Below are positions 11,381-17,966 of a stretch of DNA of 17,966 nt, piece by piece. Source of the stretch: Actinomycetes bacterium (GTDB taxonomy: Bacteria; Actinomycetota; Acidimicrobiia; Acidimicrobiales; Acidimicrobiaceae). A program made the translations under genes and the position numbers. The notes under the pieces were generated by a model that saw nothing but the letters and a program-made list of their open reading frames with translations, was not told the origin of the DNA and searched no databases. The stretch lies in contig JAKBSX010000007.1 of the NCBI GenBank assembly GCA_021844725.1, positions 1-17,966 of the forward strand. The letters run 5' to 3'. Each line of letters begins with the position of its first letter. Positions within the stretch are counted from its first letter, which is position 1.

Positions 11381-12310
11381 CTAGCCGTGGCTATGTTGAT
11401 CTGTATTTTGAGCTCTTTTTTCCAGCCATCTTCGCAATCCGTTGGCGTTGGCATGCATGCCATTGAGGGTGTCGAACATTTCCACTACCTGCGGATCCTT
11501 GTCATCGGTTTCAAAACGAAACGCAGCTTCCAGAGCAGCTTCTATATCCTGGTTGTTTGTAAAAGCCTGTTCAGCAACGAACGCCCATCTATTTACAACA
11601 TCTTCTGCATTTAGAATCAACTCTTCGCTGTTTGGGAAAAGCCCGTAATGGGCCATGGCTATCCCAGAGGGATTATATGCAAGAAACTTTTTCAATGAAG
11701 ATAGAACCAGTTCCAGGTCAAAATCTGGGGGAGGAGTAGCCGGTCGGAGTACTCCAATCTCCGGGATCAAGACGCCAATTGCGTCTCCAGAGAACACTGT
11801 GCCGCTATTTGAGTCAAAAAATCCCAGATGATGCTTAGCGTGACCTGGCGAATCAATTGCTTCGAGGTATCTATTGGCTGAAACATTTATCCGTTCTCGA
11901 TCTTCCAATACCTTTACCCGAGAAGACTCAGTCGGTTCAAGCCGTCCATATAACGAGTCCAAAAGATCCCCATAAACCATCGAAGCCGAATTTACCAGCC
12001 TTGAGGGATCGATAAGATGGCGAGCTCCTACTGGATGGACATAAATAGTAGCATTCGGAAACACCTTGGCGATGTCTCCCACAGCTCCAGCATGATCAAG
12101 ATGTATATGGGTTACCGCCACCCCAGCAAGGTCATTGGGTCCCAATCCGATCGAGTTCAGCTCAGTTACAACCGCCTCAAAGGAACTCTGGGATCCGGTT
12201 TCGATCAATACCGGAGCGTCTCCGGTTATGACAAATCCAGCTGTAAGGTGCTGCCACCCTCCGAGCATTGTATCGATTTCGATGACTCCGTCAGTAATTT
12301 CTTTAGCCAC
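11381..12310 (-). CDS. Metallo-beta-lactamase-fold hydrolase, substrate unknown
   Basis: The 309-residue protein has the full MBL-fold metal site: THIHLDH with H68, H70, D72 and H73, then SPGHAKHH with H157, SGD with D176, and AHYG with H221. This indicates a two-metal hydrolase. The family includes lactonases, thioesterases, glyoxalases and others, and nothing here tells them apart. A C-terminal extension of about 80 residues is mostly helical and charged, ending in NANGLRRWLEKR. There is no signal peptide, so it should be cytoplasmic. The start is GTG with a weak GAG ribosome site. It lies 77 nt downstream of the ABC-F gene in the same direction, possibly after a weak terminator. Confidence 0.85.
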   Translation of the reverse strand: MAKEITDGVIEIDTMLGGWQHLTAGFVITGDAPVLIETGSQSSFEAVVTELNSIGLGPNDLAGVAVTHIHLDHAGAVGDIAKVFPNATIYVHPVGARHLIDPSRLVNSASMVYGDLLDSLYGRLEPTESSRVKVLEDRERINVSANRYLEAIDSPGHAKHHLGFFDSNSGTVFSGDAIGVLIPEIGVLRPATPPPDFDLELVLSSLKKFLAYNPSGIAMAHYGLFPNSEELILNAEDVVNRWAFVAEQAFTNNQDIEAALEAAFRFETDDKDPQVVEMFDTLNGMHANANGLRRWLEKRAQNTDQHSHG

Positions 12311-12324
12311 AAAATCACTCTACT

Positions 12325-12358
12325 AAAAAACCGCCTCCCGTGAAATCCATATAGGAGG
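12325..12358 (-). terminator. Weak terminator candidate after the ABC-F gene
   Basis: On the minus strand CCTCC and GGAGG (12358-12354 and 12338-12334) form a 5-bp stem with a 15-nt loop. CGG and a run of six T follow. The stem is short for its loop, so it may be inefficient or a chance structure. Confidence 0.35.
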
Positions 12359-12387
12359 AATTTCAGACATCTGTAAACGAATGCAGG

Positions 12388-13992
12388 TTAGGCCATAGCC
12401 ACTAACTCGAGATAATTGTCATCGTAATAATCCACCAGTCCATCGGGCAGTATAAGCACCTTGTCCGGATTGAGGGAACTTGCGAATGGCTCATCATGAG
12501 TTACCACCATCATCGTTCCCTTCCAGGATGACAGTGAAGTAGCAATCGCAATTCGAGATTCTGGGTCCAGGTTATTTGTTGGCTCGTCAAGTAGCAGCAG
12601 ATTATGCCTTCCTGCGACTAATAGCGAGAGCGACAGCTTGGTTTTCTCTCCACCTGACAGTGTGTGAGTTGGCTGAAAGATGACGTCTCCGACGAGACCA
12701 AAGGAAGCTAACAGACTTCGGCTTTCCGTTATCGTCCCCCCTAAGGTTTGATTCATTTGGGCAATGGGGGTACTGAAGGGATCCAGGTTTTCATGCTCCT
12801 GCGCGTAATAGCCGACACTTACGTCGCGTCCAAATTCAACCTTGCCCAAATCAGGAGTAAGCTCGCCAGTGATCAGTCTAAGCAAGGTGGTCTTGCCGGC
12901 ACCATTAAGTCCGACTACCAAAAGCCGTTCAGCCCTCGAGACTTCGAAAGACACGTCCTCGAACACTGGTCCCTGGCCAAACCCCTTGCACAATCCGGAC
13001 ACCATCAACACGTCTTTCCCACTCGATGGAGGATCAATCATGCGGGCTGCGACTTTGACCCTTGAATTGTCAGAGGCATCGCCAATCTGGCCTACTAATC
13101 GCTCTACGCGCTTGTCCAGCGACTGGGCCACCTTTGCCCGCTTGGCACTGGAATGTCTCATTGAGTCTGCCTGCGAACCCAGGCGTTTGATTTCGCCCTG
13201 AAGCCTCAAATTCCGCTTCCTCTCTGCAGCCTCATCCTCACTTCGAGCCCTTTTATATTGAGTGAACGTTCCTTTGTACTCAACCAGCTTGCCGTCACCC
13301 AGCCCTCGCTCCAGATGAAAAATCCTCGTGATCGCTTCATCTAACAAGTCGAGATCGTGACTAATGACAATCAGTGCCCCGGGATACGAACGCATAAACG
13401 ACAGAAGCCAATTCTTTGAATCCAGATCAAGGTGGTTGGTAGGCTCATCCAGTAACAGTATGTCGCTCCCGGCATAGAGAATTCTCGCAAGCTCCACTCT
13501 TCGTCGTTCACCGCCGGAAAGATGTGAAAGTGACAATGAGAATCTACTTTCGGATATACCCAAGCCGGCAAGTATCTTTTTGGCATCAGATTCGGCCTGA
13601 TATCCACCACTATTAGAGAAGGCTTCTTCCTTACGGGTAAATTTCCTGATATTCGAGTCGCTTGGATCAAGTTCCATATCAAGTCGGACTTTTTCAAGCT
13701 CCTCTGACAGATGGTCCAGTCCCCGGCCAGATATAACCCGGTCTACTACCCGTGAAAGTGCTGCCTGGTCGTCAACTTTGGCCTCCTGGTTCAAATAGCC
13801 AAGACCACCGCTAATCGTAATTTTGCCCGTGGCAGGTTGAGTCTCGCCAGCCAGAACTTTTAGCATGGAGGTCTTGCCGGCACCGTTGCGACCTACTATG
13901 CCTACCTTATCTCCAGGCACGACACGAAAACTGACGTCATCGACAATCAGCTTTCCACCAATCTCAACTGAAAGCTTTTCTGCAATTAGCAT
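12388..13992 (-). CDS. ABC-F family ATPase (ribosome-associated type)
   Basis: The 534-residue protein is two fused nucleotide-binding domains without membrane segments, the ABC-F layout. NBD1 has Walker A GRNGAGKT (34-41), signature LSGGE (158-162) and Walker B ILLLDEP (178-184). NBD2 has GLNGAGKT (361-368), LSGGE (445-449) and LLLLDEP (465-471). A basic helical linker (about 240-305, QYKRARSEDEAAERKRNLR and onward) is the P-site tRNA interaction motif region. ABC-F proteins act on the ribosome as translation factors or antibiotic-protection factors. No feature here identifies EttA, Uup or a resistance type with certainty, and nearby genes give no hint of a resistance locus. The start is ATG without a strong ribosome site. 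Confidence 0.9.
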   Translation of the reverse strand: MLIAEKLSVEIGGKLIVDDVSFRVVPGDKVGIVGRNGAGKTSMLKVLAGETQPATGKITISGGLGYLNQEAKVDDQAALSRVVDRVISGRGLDHLSEELEKVRLDMELDPSDSNIRKFTRKEEAFSNSGGYQAESDAKKILAGLGISESRFSLSLSHLSGGERRRVELARILYAGSDILLLDEPTNHLDLDSKNWLLSFMRSYPGALIVISHDLDLLDEAITRIFHLERGLGDGKLVEYKGTFTQYKRARSEDEAAERKRNLRLQGEIKRLGSQADSMRHSSAKRAKVAQSLDKRVERLVGQIGDASDNSRVKVAARMIDPPSSGKDVLMVSGLCKGFGQGPVFEDVSFEVSRAERLLVVGLNGAGKTTLLRLITGELTPDLGKVEFGRDVSVGYYAQEHENLDPFSTPIAQMNQTLGGTITESRSLLASFGLVGDVIFQPTHTLSGGEKTKLSLSLLVAGRHNLLLLDEPTNNLDPESRIAIATSLSSWKGTMMVVTHDEPFASSLNPDKVLILPDGLVDYYDDNYLELVAMA

Positions 13993-14078
13993 AACTTATA
14001 CAGCCTAAGCCTCAAAACTGATAATGCGCCTAATCGTGCGAGCAAAACATCGATAGGCAGGTGCTGGGACCAGAAATG

Positions 14079-14864
14079 CTAATAGGTCTGAGAGGTATTA
14101 AGCTCCCGACGGATAACCTTCCACTCAGGAAGAAATTGATCCATCACCTGAGTAAACCTTGGCCCATGGCCGTGCTCGATGAGGTGGGCTAACTCGTGAA
14201 CGACAACATATTCAATACAACGGCTTGGCTTTTTTGCAAGCTCCAAAGATAGCCATATCCTGGCGTCCGAGACATTGCAGCTGCCCCATCTTGTTTTCAT
14301 TTTTTTGATTCGCCATTGGCTGGCTTTGACTCCCATCACAGGCTCCCATTTTTCAAAATATGGTTGAGCAATGGCTTTGATTTGAGCTCGATACCACTCA
14401 TCCAATAGTTTGCCCCGCTGGATATCGGTGTAGCCGGGGGGCACTTTCATCTCTATTACATCAGGCTCGCACACGCGTACAGACGGACGACCGGAAGTAT
14501 TAAAGACATTCAGCCTCAGCAGCGAACCACAGTAAAAATGGCGCTCACCTGACATGAATCGGGGATGCTCAATTCCTGAACTTGCCCGGGCCTGCTGAGT
14601 CCTGATCCATTCCAAACGTTTCTCGACTATGTCAGTAATTGTTGAAATTGGTAAACCAACTGGGACAGAAATACGAACTGCTCCGTTGGGCGGATATACC
14701 CTCAGGTGAACATTCTTGATCTTTTTTCGATACAGTTCTACGCTGATATCGCCTACCTTGAGAACCGAAACCGTCCTTGAATTCTCATTGCCGATATTGG
14801 AGGACGGTTTTGACTTTTGGGTTCCTCGGAATAGGTTTCTTGAACTGCGCAACATAAGTTCCAT
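14079..14864 (-). CDS. YgjP-like (DUF45) zinc metallopeptidase
   Basis: The 261-residue protein carries VVHELAHLIEHGHGPRF, a gluzincin-type HExxH site (H223, E224, H227) with a likely third ligand at H233. It also has the DUF45 hallmark WRIKKMKTRWGSCN (184-197) and the N-terminal KKIKNVHLRVYPPNGAVRISVP strand region. This combination defines the YgjP/DUF45 (M48-related) family of cytoplasmic putative peptidases, whose substrates are not known. The first 35 or so residues are basic and serine/asparagine-rich, without family similarity that I recognise. The ATG lies 5 nt after the stop of the marP-like gene, so the two are probably co-transcribed and coupled. An in-frame ATG three codons later is an alternative start. 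Confidence 0.87.
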   Translation of the reverse strand: MELMLRSSRNLFRGTQKSKPSSNIGNENSRTVSVLKVGDISVELYRKKIKNVHLRVYPPNGAVRISVPVGLPISTITDIVEKRLEWIRTQQARASSGIEHPRFMSGERHFYCGSLLRLNVFNTSGRPSVRVCEPDVIEMKVPPGYTDIQRGKLLDEWYRAQIKAIAQPYFEKWEPVMGVKASQWRIKKMKTRWGSCNVSDARIWLSLELAKKPSRCIEYVVVHELAHLIEHGHGPRFTQVMDQFLPEWKVIRRELNTSQTY

Positions 14865-14869
14865 TGATG

Positions 14870-16069
14870 CTACGAAACGCAGCCGCCGCTTGAAACACCT
14901 TTAGTAGAGTGCTCATTGGCTAAGATTTTTTGATCAACCGCCGGGCTTGCAAGGGCAAATCCGATATTTGGATTGGTGGTGGATCGTGAAAATACCACCC
15001 CTATGACTTGTCCCTTCATATTGAGCAATGGTCCACCGGAGTTGCCGGGACGAACAATAGCTTCAATCTCGTATACCAGTCTGGTAGTCAGCCCTTGGCC
15101 GTAAATATCTCTTCCAGTTGCGTTGAAGGTAGCCATGACCCCGGCCGGTCCATAAGTCAGCGGACCGCCACCTGGATACCCAAGCACTACAGCTTCTGTG
15201 TCCCTGTATACCGTCTGAGTGGATACAGTCAATGGAGGCTCAGTCAAACCCTGAGTTTTCAGCAGTGCAAGGTCAAGTCTGGGATTGAAATAGATTACCG
15301 TTGCGTGGTGCTGACCACGGCTGTCGATAATGTATGGATTAGCTATCCCAGCCACTACGTGGGCATTTGTCACCACAATATTGGGTGCAACAACAAATCC
15401 AGAACCTTCCTGAATTTGGCCACAGCCAACCCCTTCAATCTTTAGCGTTGAGACTTCGGCGGTCTTAACCACCTGATTCACTTGAGCGGTGTCTGGTAGC
15501 CCTACTGGCCCGGCCAGCTGAGGTGGCAATGACGCAAACACAGAGGGAAAACCTTGTGAGTTAACAAATGCTTGTACTCTGGAAAATACTGAAGGGGCCG
15601 CCGGCAAAACGTTATCCAAAGCCCGTACGATCCTCGAACTTGCCACTTGAGAGGATAACCAGGTAAATGGGGAATTGACAGCTATACCGGCCAAAATCCA
15701 CACTCCCAGCAGCGTAGCCACCACTGCAATTGCGGCACCCAGTGCAGAGTCCACCGCTGCCAACTTGACTTTCCTAATGGTGCGCCATGCCTTTACGCCT
15801 ATTCGCCGACCAGCTCCGGCAAGAAGTGTTGCCGTACCGAACAAAATGACCAGCGAGACAATGGTACGCCACAGTGGAGTATGGATTGGCCCAACTATAA
15901 CCGGCGCGACAATTGCACCAAGAAATAGCCCAATCCAGAATCCTGCATAGGAGCCTAGCTGGACCGATGCTCCCAATTGAATCCCACGAATTGCAGAGAT
16001 TGCAACGGCGATCAAAAGAATAACATCTAGAATGTCAAAACCTATTGCGGCGGTTAAATGAAATGGCAC
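14870..16069 (-). CDS. marP: MarP-like membrane serine protease (CvpA + trypsin-like domains)
   Basis: The 399-residue protein begins with four hydrophobic helices (about 12-30, 40-60, 66-86 and 105-130), the CvpA/colicin V production-like domain. A periplasmic trypsin-like protease follows. The catalytic triad is H237 (VVTNAHVV), D266 (PRLDLALL) and S344 (RPGNSGGPL). C216 and C397 flank the protease. In Mycobacterium tuberculosis MarP (Rv3671c), as I recall, the triad is at 235/264/343 and the regulatory disulfide joins 214 and 395, so the match is nearly residue for residue. MarP is needed for acid and oxidative stress tolerance there. The start is GTG with a weak GAAGAG ribosome site. It lies downstream of the peroxiredoxin, separated by 208 nt with two palindromes, and directly upstream of the YgjP-like gene. 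Confidence 0.92.
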   Translation of the reverse strand: MPFHLTAAIGFDILDVILLIAVAISAIRGIQLGASVQLGSYAGFWIGLFLGAIVAPVIVGPIHTPLWRTIVSLVILFGTATLLAGAGRRIGVKAWRTIRKVKLAAVDSALGAAIAVVATLLGVWILAGIAVNSPFTWLSSQVASSRIVRALDNVLPAAPSVFSRVQAFVNSQGFPSVFASLPPQLAGPVGLPDTAQVNQVVKTAEVSTLKIEGVGCGQIQEGSGFVVAPNIVVTNAHVVAGIANPYIIDSRGQHHATVIYFNPRLDLALLKTQGLTEPPLTVSTQTVYRDTEAVVLGYPGGGPLTYGPAGVMATFNATGRDIYGQGLTTRLVYEIEAIVRPGNSGGPLLNMKGQVIGVVFSRSTTNPNIGFALASPAVDQKILANEHSTKGVSSGGCVS

Positions 16070-16177
16070 TAATGCATCTCTTCATAGTATTTTCGGACAA
16101 AGGGAAACCTAGAGCAAAGCATAGATCGATTACCACCCACACTAACCCGATAAATTCTAACTTTTAACTACGTTGTG

Positions 16178-16195
16178 CTAGGTAAATCGACCTAG
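16178..16195. repeat. Palindrome CTAGGT-N6-ACCTAG
   Basis: A 6-bp perfect inverted repeat between the peroxiredoxin and the marP-like gene. An alternative pairing, AAATC (16184-16188) with GATTT (16195-16199), overlaps it. GTGCTAGG at 16175-16182 is also the inverse complement of CCTAGCAC at 16265-16272, next to the peroxiredoxin stop. It could be an operator or part of a 3' structure; function unknown. Confidence 0.5.
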
Positions 16196-16201
16196 ATTTG
16201 C

Positions 16202-16225
16202 TGGAATTATCCAAAGATAATTCCA
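16202..16225. repeat. Perfect 10-bp hairpin between peroxiredoxin and marP-like gene
   Basis: TGGAATTATC and GATAATTCCA form a perfect 10-bp stem with a CAAA loop (TTTG on the minus-strand transcript). No T-run follows in either direction, so it is not a textbook terminator. As DNA it is a strong dyad about 130 nt upstream of the marP-like start. It may end or protect the peroxiredoxin mRNA or bind a repressor; the sequence alone does not decide. Confidence 0.6.
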
Positions 16226-16277
16226 CGGATCACCTAAAAATAGATGACCGTCCTAAGCCCATCCCCTAGCACGTTTT

Positions 16278-16742
16278 CTACTTAGCAGTGAGTCTCTTTA
16301 AATCCTCTAAGACTTGCTGAGCATGACTTTGAGGATCAGATACCTCATATGAAACTTGTATTATTCCATCAGGATCTATCAGGTAGCTAATACGCTTTGG
16401 CAAACTTTCATACTGATCACCCGGTTCGCGCATCACTTGATAAAGCGGTCCAACTTTCTTTTCTGAATCACTTAGCAGCTGATACTTGAACCCCTGCTCC
16501 TGGGCAAATTTTCTATTCTCCTCAACCGAATCGAAAGATGCACCCAGAATTACCGTCCCTAGCTCCTGTAAATCTTGGGATCTGTCACGCAGACCCTGAC
16601 CTTCGATGGTTCAGCCAGGAGTCCCAGCTTTGGGATACCACCAAAGCAGAACCCACTTGCCTTTAAATGACGATAGCGACACCAAATTGCCAGATTGATC
16701 CGGCAAGGTGAAGTCTGGAGCCGCTGTAGTTGACTCTAGCAT
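16278..16742 (-). CDS. Bcp/PrxQ-type peroxiredoxin with in-frame TGA, probable selenocysteine
   Basis: The frame from ATG 16742 to TAG 16278 is 154 codons with one internal TGA at codon 44 (16613-16611). It reads MLESTTAAPDFTLPDQSGN, then WYPKAGTPG-TGA-TIEGQGLRDRS, then VILGASFDSVEENRKFAQEQ, KYQLLSDSEKKVG and KRISYLIDPDGIIQ. This is the AhpC/TSA thioredoxin fold of Bcp/PrxQ proteins, which reduce peroxides. The TGA replaces precisely the peroxidatic Cys of the family motif TPGCT, so it is most simply selenocysteine. The protein has no cysteine anywhere and no resolving Cys, so it would be a one-selenocysteine enzyme needing an external reductant. Length and both flanks are intact, which argues against decay. 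GAAAGG lies 8 nt before the ATG. It is divergent from the CopD-like gene. The main alternative is a nonsense mutation or base error. Confidence 0.85.
16577..16596 (-). promoter_or_regulatory. Candidate bacterial SECIS stem-loop
   Basis: In the mRNA, GGGUCUG pairs with CAGAUCCC through GGG/CCC and UCUG/CAGA, with a single bulged U on the 3' arm. The apical loop is CGUGA. The loop begins 21 nt after the UGA, inside the range given for bacterial SECIS elements (about 16-37 nt), and has a G at its second position as the consensus asks. UC/GA pairs at the base can extend the stem past an A/AA internal loop. The structure lies in the coding sequence, as bacterial SECIS elements do. Not tested by folding software. 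Confidence 0.7.
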
Positions 16743-16887
16743 GTTCGATACCTTTCACCTAGTTTTACTATGCAAGCTTATCTGATTATTTGCCTTACTT
16801 CAGAAATACTCCTATCTAATACCAGATACCCGCATCAGACGAAATGCCCCGGTTGGCGACTATCTTCTATTCCGGAGGTTTTATAAA

Positions 16888-17292
16888 GTGCTTGCGTCTG
16901 CAATAAATGGAATCCGTCTCAGCATTCACGTTTTAGCCGCAACGGTATGGGTTGGCGGCCAGATTACACTTGGGGGTCTGGTACCAAGCATCAGGAAGGT
17001 ATCGCCGGAGGCGATATCTGCTGTAACCAAGGCTTTTGGACGGCTTTCGTGGCCCGCTTTTTGGATACTGGTTTTGACTGGATTCTGGAATATCGGTGCA
17101 GTCAATATCAATTCCCAGTCAACAGCATGGCAGATAGTTCTATATGTAAAGATATTTATCGTGATTGTCTCCGGTGGATCAGCGTATCTGCATACAAAGT
17201 CAAAGACAACCAGGTCCCTGGCGATTTGGGGCGCAATTTCCGGCCTTTCAGCGGTTTCAGCACTTGTTATGGGCGTTTTCCTCGCCAACTAA
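16888..17292 (+). CDS. Small four-helix membrane protein, CopD-like
   Basis: The 134-residue protein has four predicted membrane helices (about 9-33, 51-73, 80-101 and 110-132) with short loops and a final LAN. The first helix, IHVLAATVWVGGQITLGGLVP, carries the His and WVGG pattern seen in CopD-domain and related heme/copper membrane proteins. A Lys in helix 3 (YVKIFIVIV) and a His at 102 also fit. CopD-type proteins are linked to copper handling or quinone/heme-bearing membrane domains, but no metal role can be shown here. The start is GTG with GGAGG 9 nt upstream. The gene is divergent from the peroxiredoxin across 145 nt. Confidence 0.75.
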   Translation: MLASAINGIRLSIHVLAATVWVGGQITLGGLVPSIRKVSPEAISAVTKAFGRLSWPAFWILVLTGFWNIGAVNINSQSTAWQIVLYVKIFIVIVSGGSAYLHTKSKTTRSLAIWGAISGLSAVSALVMGVFLAN

Positions 17293-17304
17293 TCTCCGAA
17301 TGTT

Positions 17305-17333
17305 TTTACAGCAGAGATCTGCTCACTTATAGA
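17305..17333 (+). promoter_or_regulatory. Probable gltB promoter
   Basis: TTTACA (17305-17310) and TATAGA (17328-17333) are separated by exactly 17 nt, a good sigma70-type promoter. Transcription would start near 17340 and leave a leader of about 70 nt. The spacer holds the near-palindrome GCAGAGATCTGC, a possible protein site. Confidence 0.6.
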
Positions 17334-17408
17334 TAAAATTAATATCTGTCATCGCTCGAGCCAATGTCGTCTCGGACGAAGCCAGAGAAGTAAAACTATT
17401 CGATCGAG

Positions 17409-17966
17409 ATGACGGGTTTAAAATACATGAGCAAAAATCCCAAAAATTTTGGACTATATAACTCTGAGTTCGAACATGATGCCTGTGGTGTTGCATTTGT
17501 AGCCAACATGAAAGGTGATAAGTCCCACGACATTGTAGAAAAGGGACTTACCGCACTTCTAAACCTTGAGCACAGGGGTGCTTCAGGGGCTGAAGTCAAT
17601 ACCGGTGACGGCGCCGGGATTCTGATTCAGATACCCGACAAATTCTTCCGTGAAAATGCAGACTTTGAACTTCCGGCACCTGGTTTCTACGCAGTTGGAA
17701 ATATGTTTATCCAAAAGGGATCCGAGCAGGCCGTACAAGAGGTAATTGCCAAAACTGCTGCCGAAGAAGGCGTAAAGATACTTGGCTACAGGGTGGTTCC
17801 GACCGATAACTCAACTTTAGGAATAACAGCTCTTTCGGTAGAACCTTCAGTCATCCAGCTCTTTATCGCTGGCGAAGCCAACCAAAGCGGGATAGAACTG
17901 GAACGGCTTGTCTATGTATTCAGGAAAAGGGTTGAGAACTCAACTGATGCAGTGTATTTCTCATCA
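17409..17966 (+). CDS. gltB: Glutamate synthase large subunit, N-terminal 186 codons (partial at right edge)
   Basis: The frame is open to the window end. The segment FEHDACGVAFVANMKG contains the N-terminal nucleophile Cys of the class II glutamine amidotransferase domain, exposed after propeptide removal. LLNLEHRGASGAE and NTGDGAGILIQIPDKF are also typical of GltB. GltB releases ammonia from glutamine and channels it to 2-oxoglutarate, making glutamate with the small subunit GltD. Two starts are possible, ATG at 17409 and ATG at 17427. The propeptide would be 25 or 19 residues, and neither start has a clear ribosome site. The FMN, central and C-terminal domains lie outside the window. Confidence 0.93.
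   Translation, partial: MTGLKYMSKNPKNFGLYNSEFEHDACGVAFVANMKGDKSHDIVEKGLTALLNLEHRGASGAEVNTGDGAGILIQIPDKFFRENADFELPAPGFYAVGNMFIQKGSEQAVQEVIAKTAAEEGVKILGYRVVPTDNSTLGITALSVEPSVIQLFIAGEANQSGIELERLVYVFRKRVENSTDAVYFSS

Noticed and set aside
16278..16742. Peroxiredoxin gene as a pseudogene with a premature stop
   Set aside because: There is a single TGA, none of the other stops or frameshifts expected from decay, and it falls exactly on the catalytic Cys codon with a stem-loop at SECIS distance. It stays the main alternative until selenocysteine machinery is found.

Overview
The window looks like a piece of an actinobacterial (Actinomycetota) chromosome of middling GC, roughly half by eye. The evidence is an HspR-type MerR repressor in a dnaK-grpE-dnaJ-hspR-clpB operon, a MarP-like CvpA/serine-protease fusion whose catalytic triad and cysteine pair fall almost at the mycobacterial positions, frequent GTG and TTG starts, and AGGAGG-type ribosome binding sites. 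A deep lineage such as Acidimicrobiia is possible, but that is a guess. I see no insertion sequence, prophage, CRISPR array or other mobile element. This is ordinary, densely packed chromosome with one very unusual gene.

Layout. From 9594 down to 1 on the minus strand lies the heat-shock operon dnaK-grpE-dnaJ-hspR-clpB, followed in the same direction by the purine genes purA-purD-purB (purB runs off the left edge). The dnaK promoter region carries an inverted repeat, AAGTTGA-N11-TCAACTT, that resembles the HspR operator (HAIR). It sits over the -35/spacer of a TTGATA/TATAAT promoter, and the divergent gpmA starts 60 bp away. From 9732 to 11327 on the plus strand are gpmA, tadA, a tRNA-Ser(CGA) and a clear rho-independent terminator. 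From 16742 back to 11381 on the minus strand are a peroxiredoxin, a marP-like membrane protease, a YgjP-like metallopeptidase, an ABC-F ATPase and a metallo-beta-lactamase-fold hydrolase. From 16888 to the right edge on the plus strand are a small CopD-like four-helix membrane protein and the start of gltB, which has a well-formed promoter.

The standout is the Bcp-type peroxiredoxin at 16742-16278. Its reading frame is intact over 154 codons except for one in-frame TGA, and that TGA is exactly at the peroxidatic cysteine of the TPGCT motif (TPG-TGA-T). A stem-loop whose 5-nt loop begins 21 nt after the TGA and has G at its second position matches what is known of bacterial SECIS elements. The protein contains no cysteine at all. 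I read this as a selenocysteine-containing peroxiredoxin that a standard gene caller would miss or call a pseudogene. No selenocysteine machinery is in the window, so confirmation needs the rest of the genome.

How the genes work together. HspR with DnaK is expected to control its own chaperone operon, and ClpB with DnaK/DnaJ/GrpE forms one disaggregation machine. purA, purD and purB act in purine synthesis. The Sec-peroxiredoxin and the MarP-like protease are consecutive and both plausibly protect against stress (peroxide, acid/oxidative), though co-regulation is only an inference.
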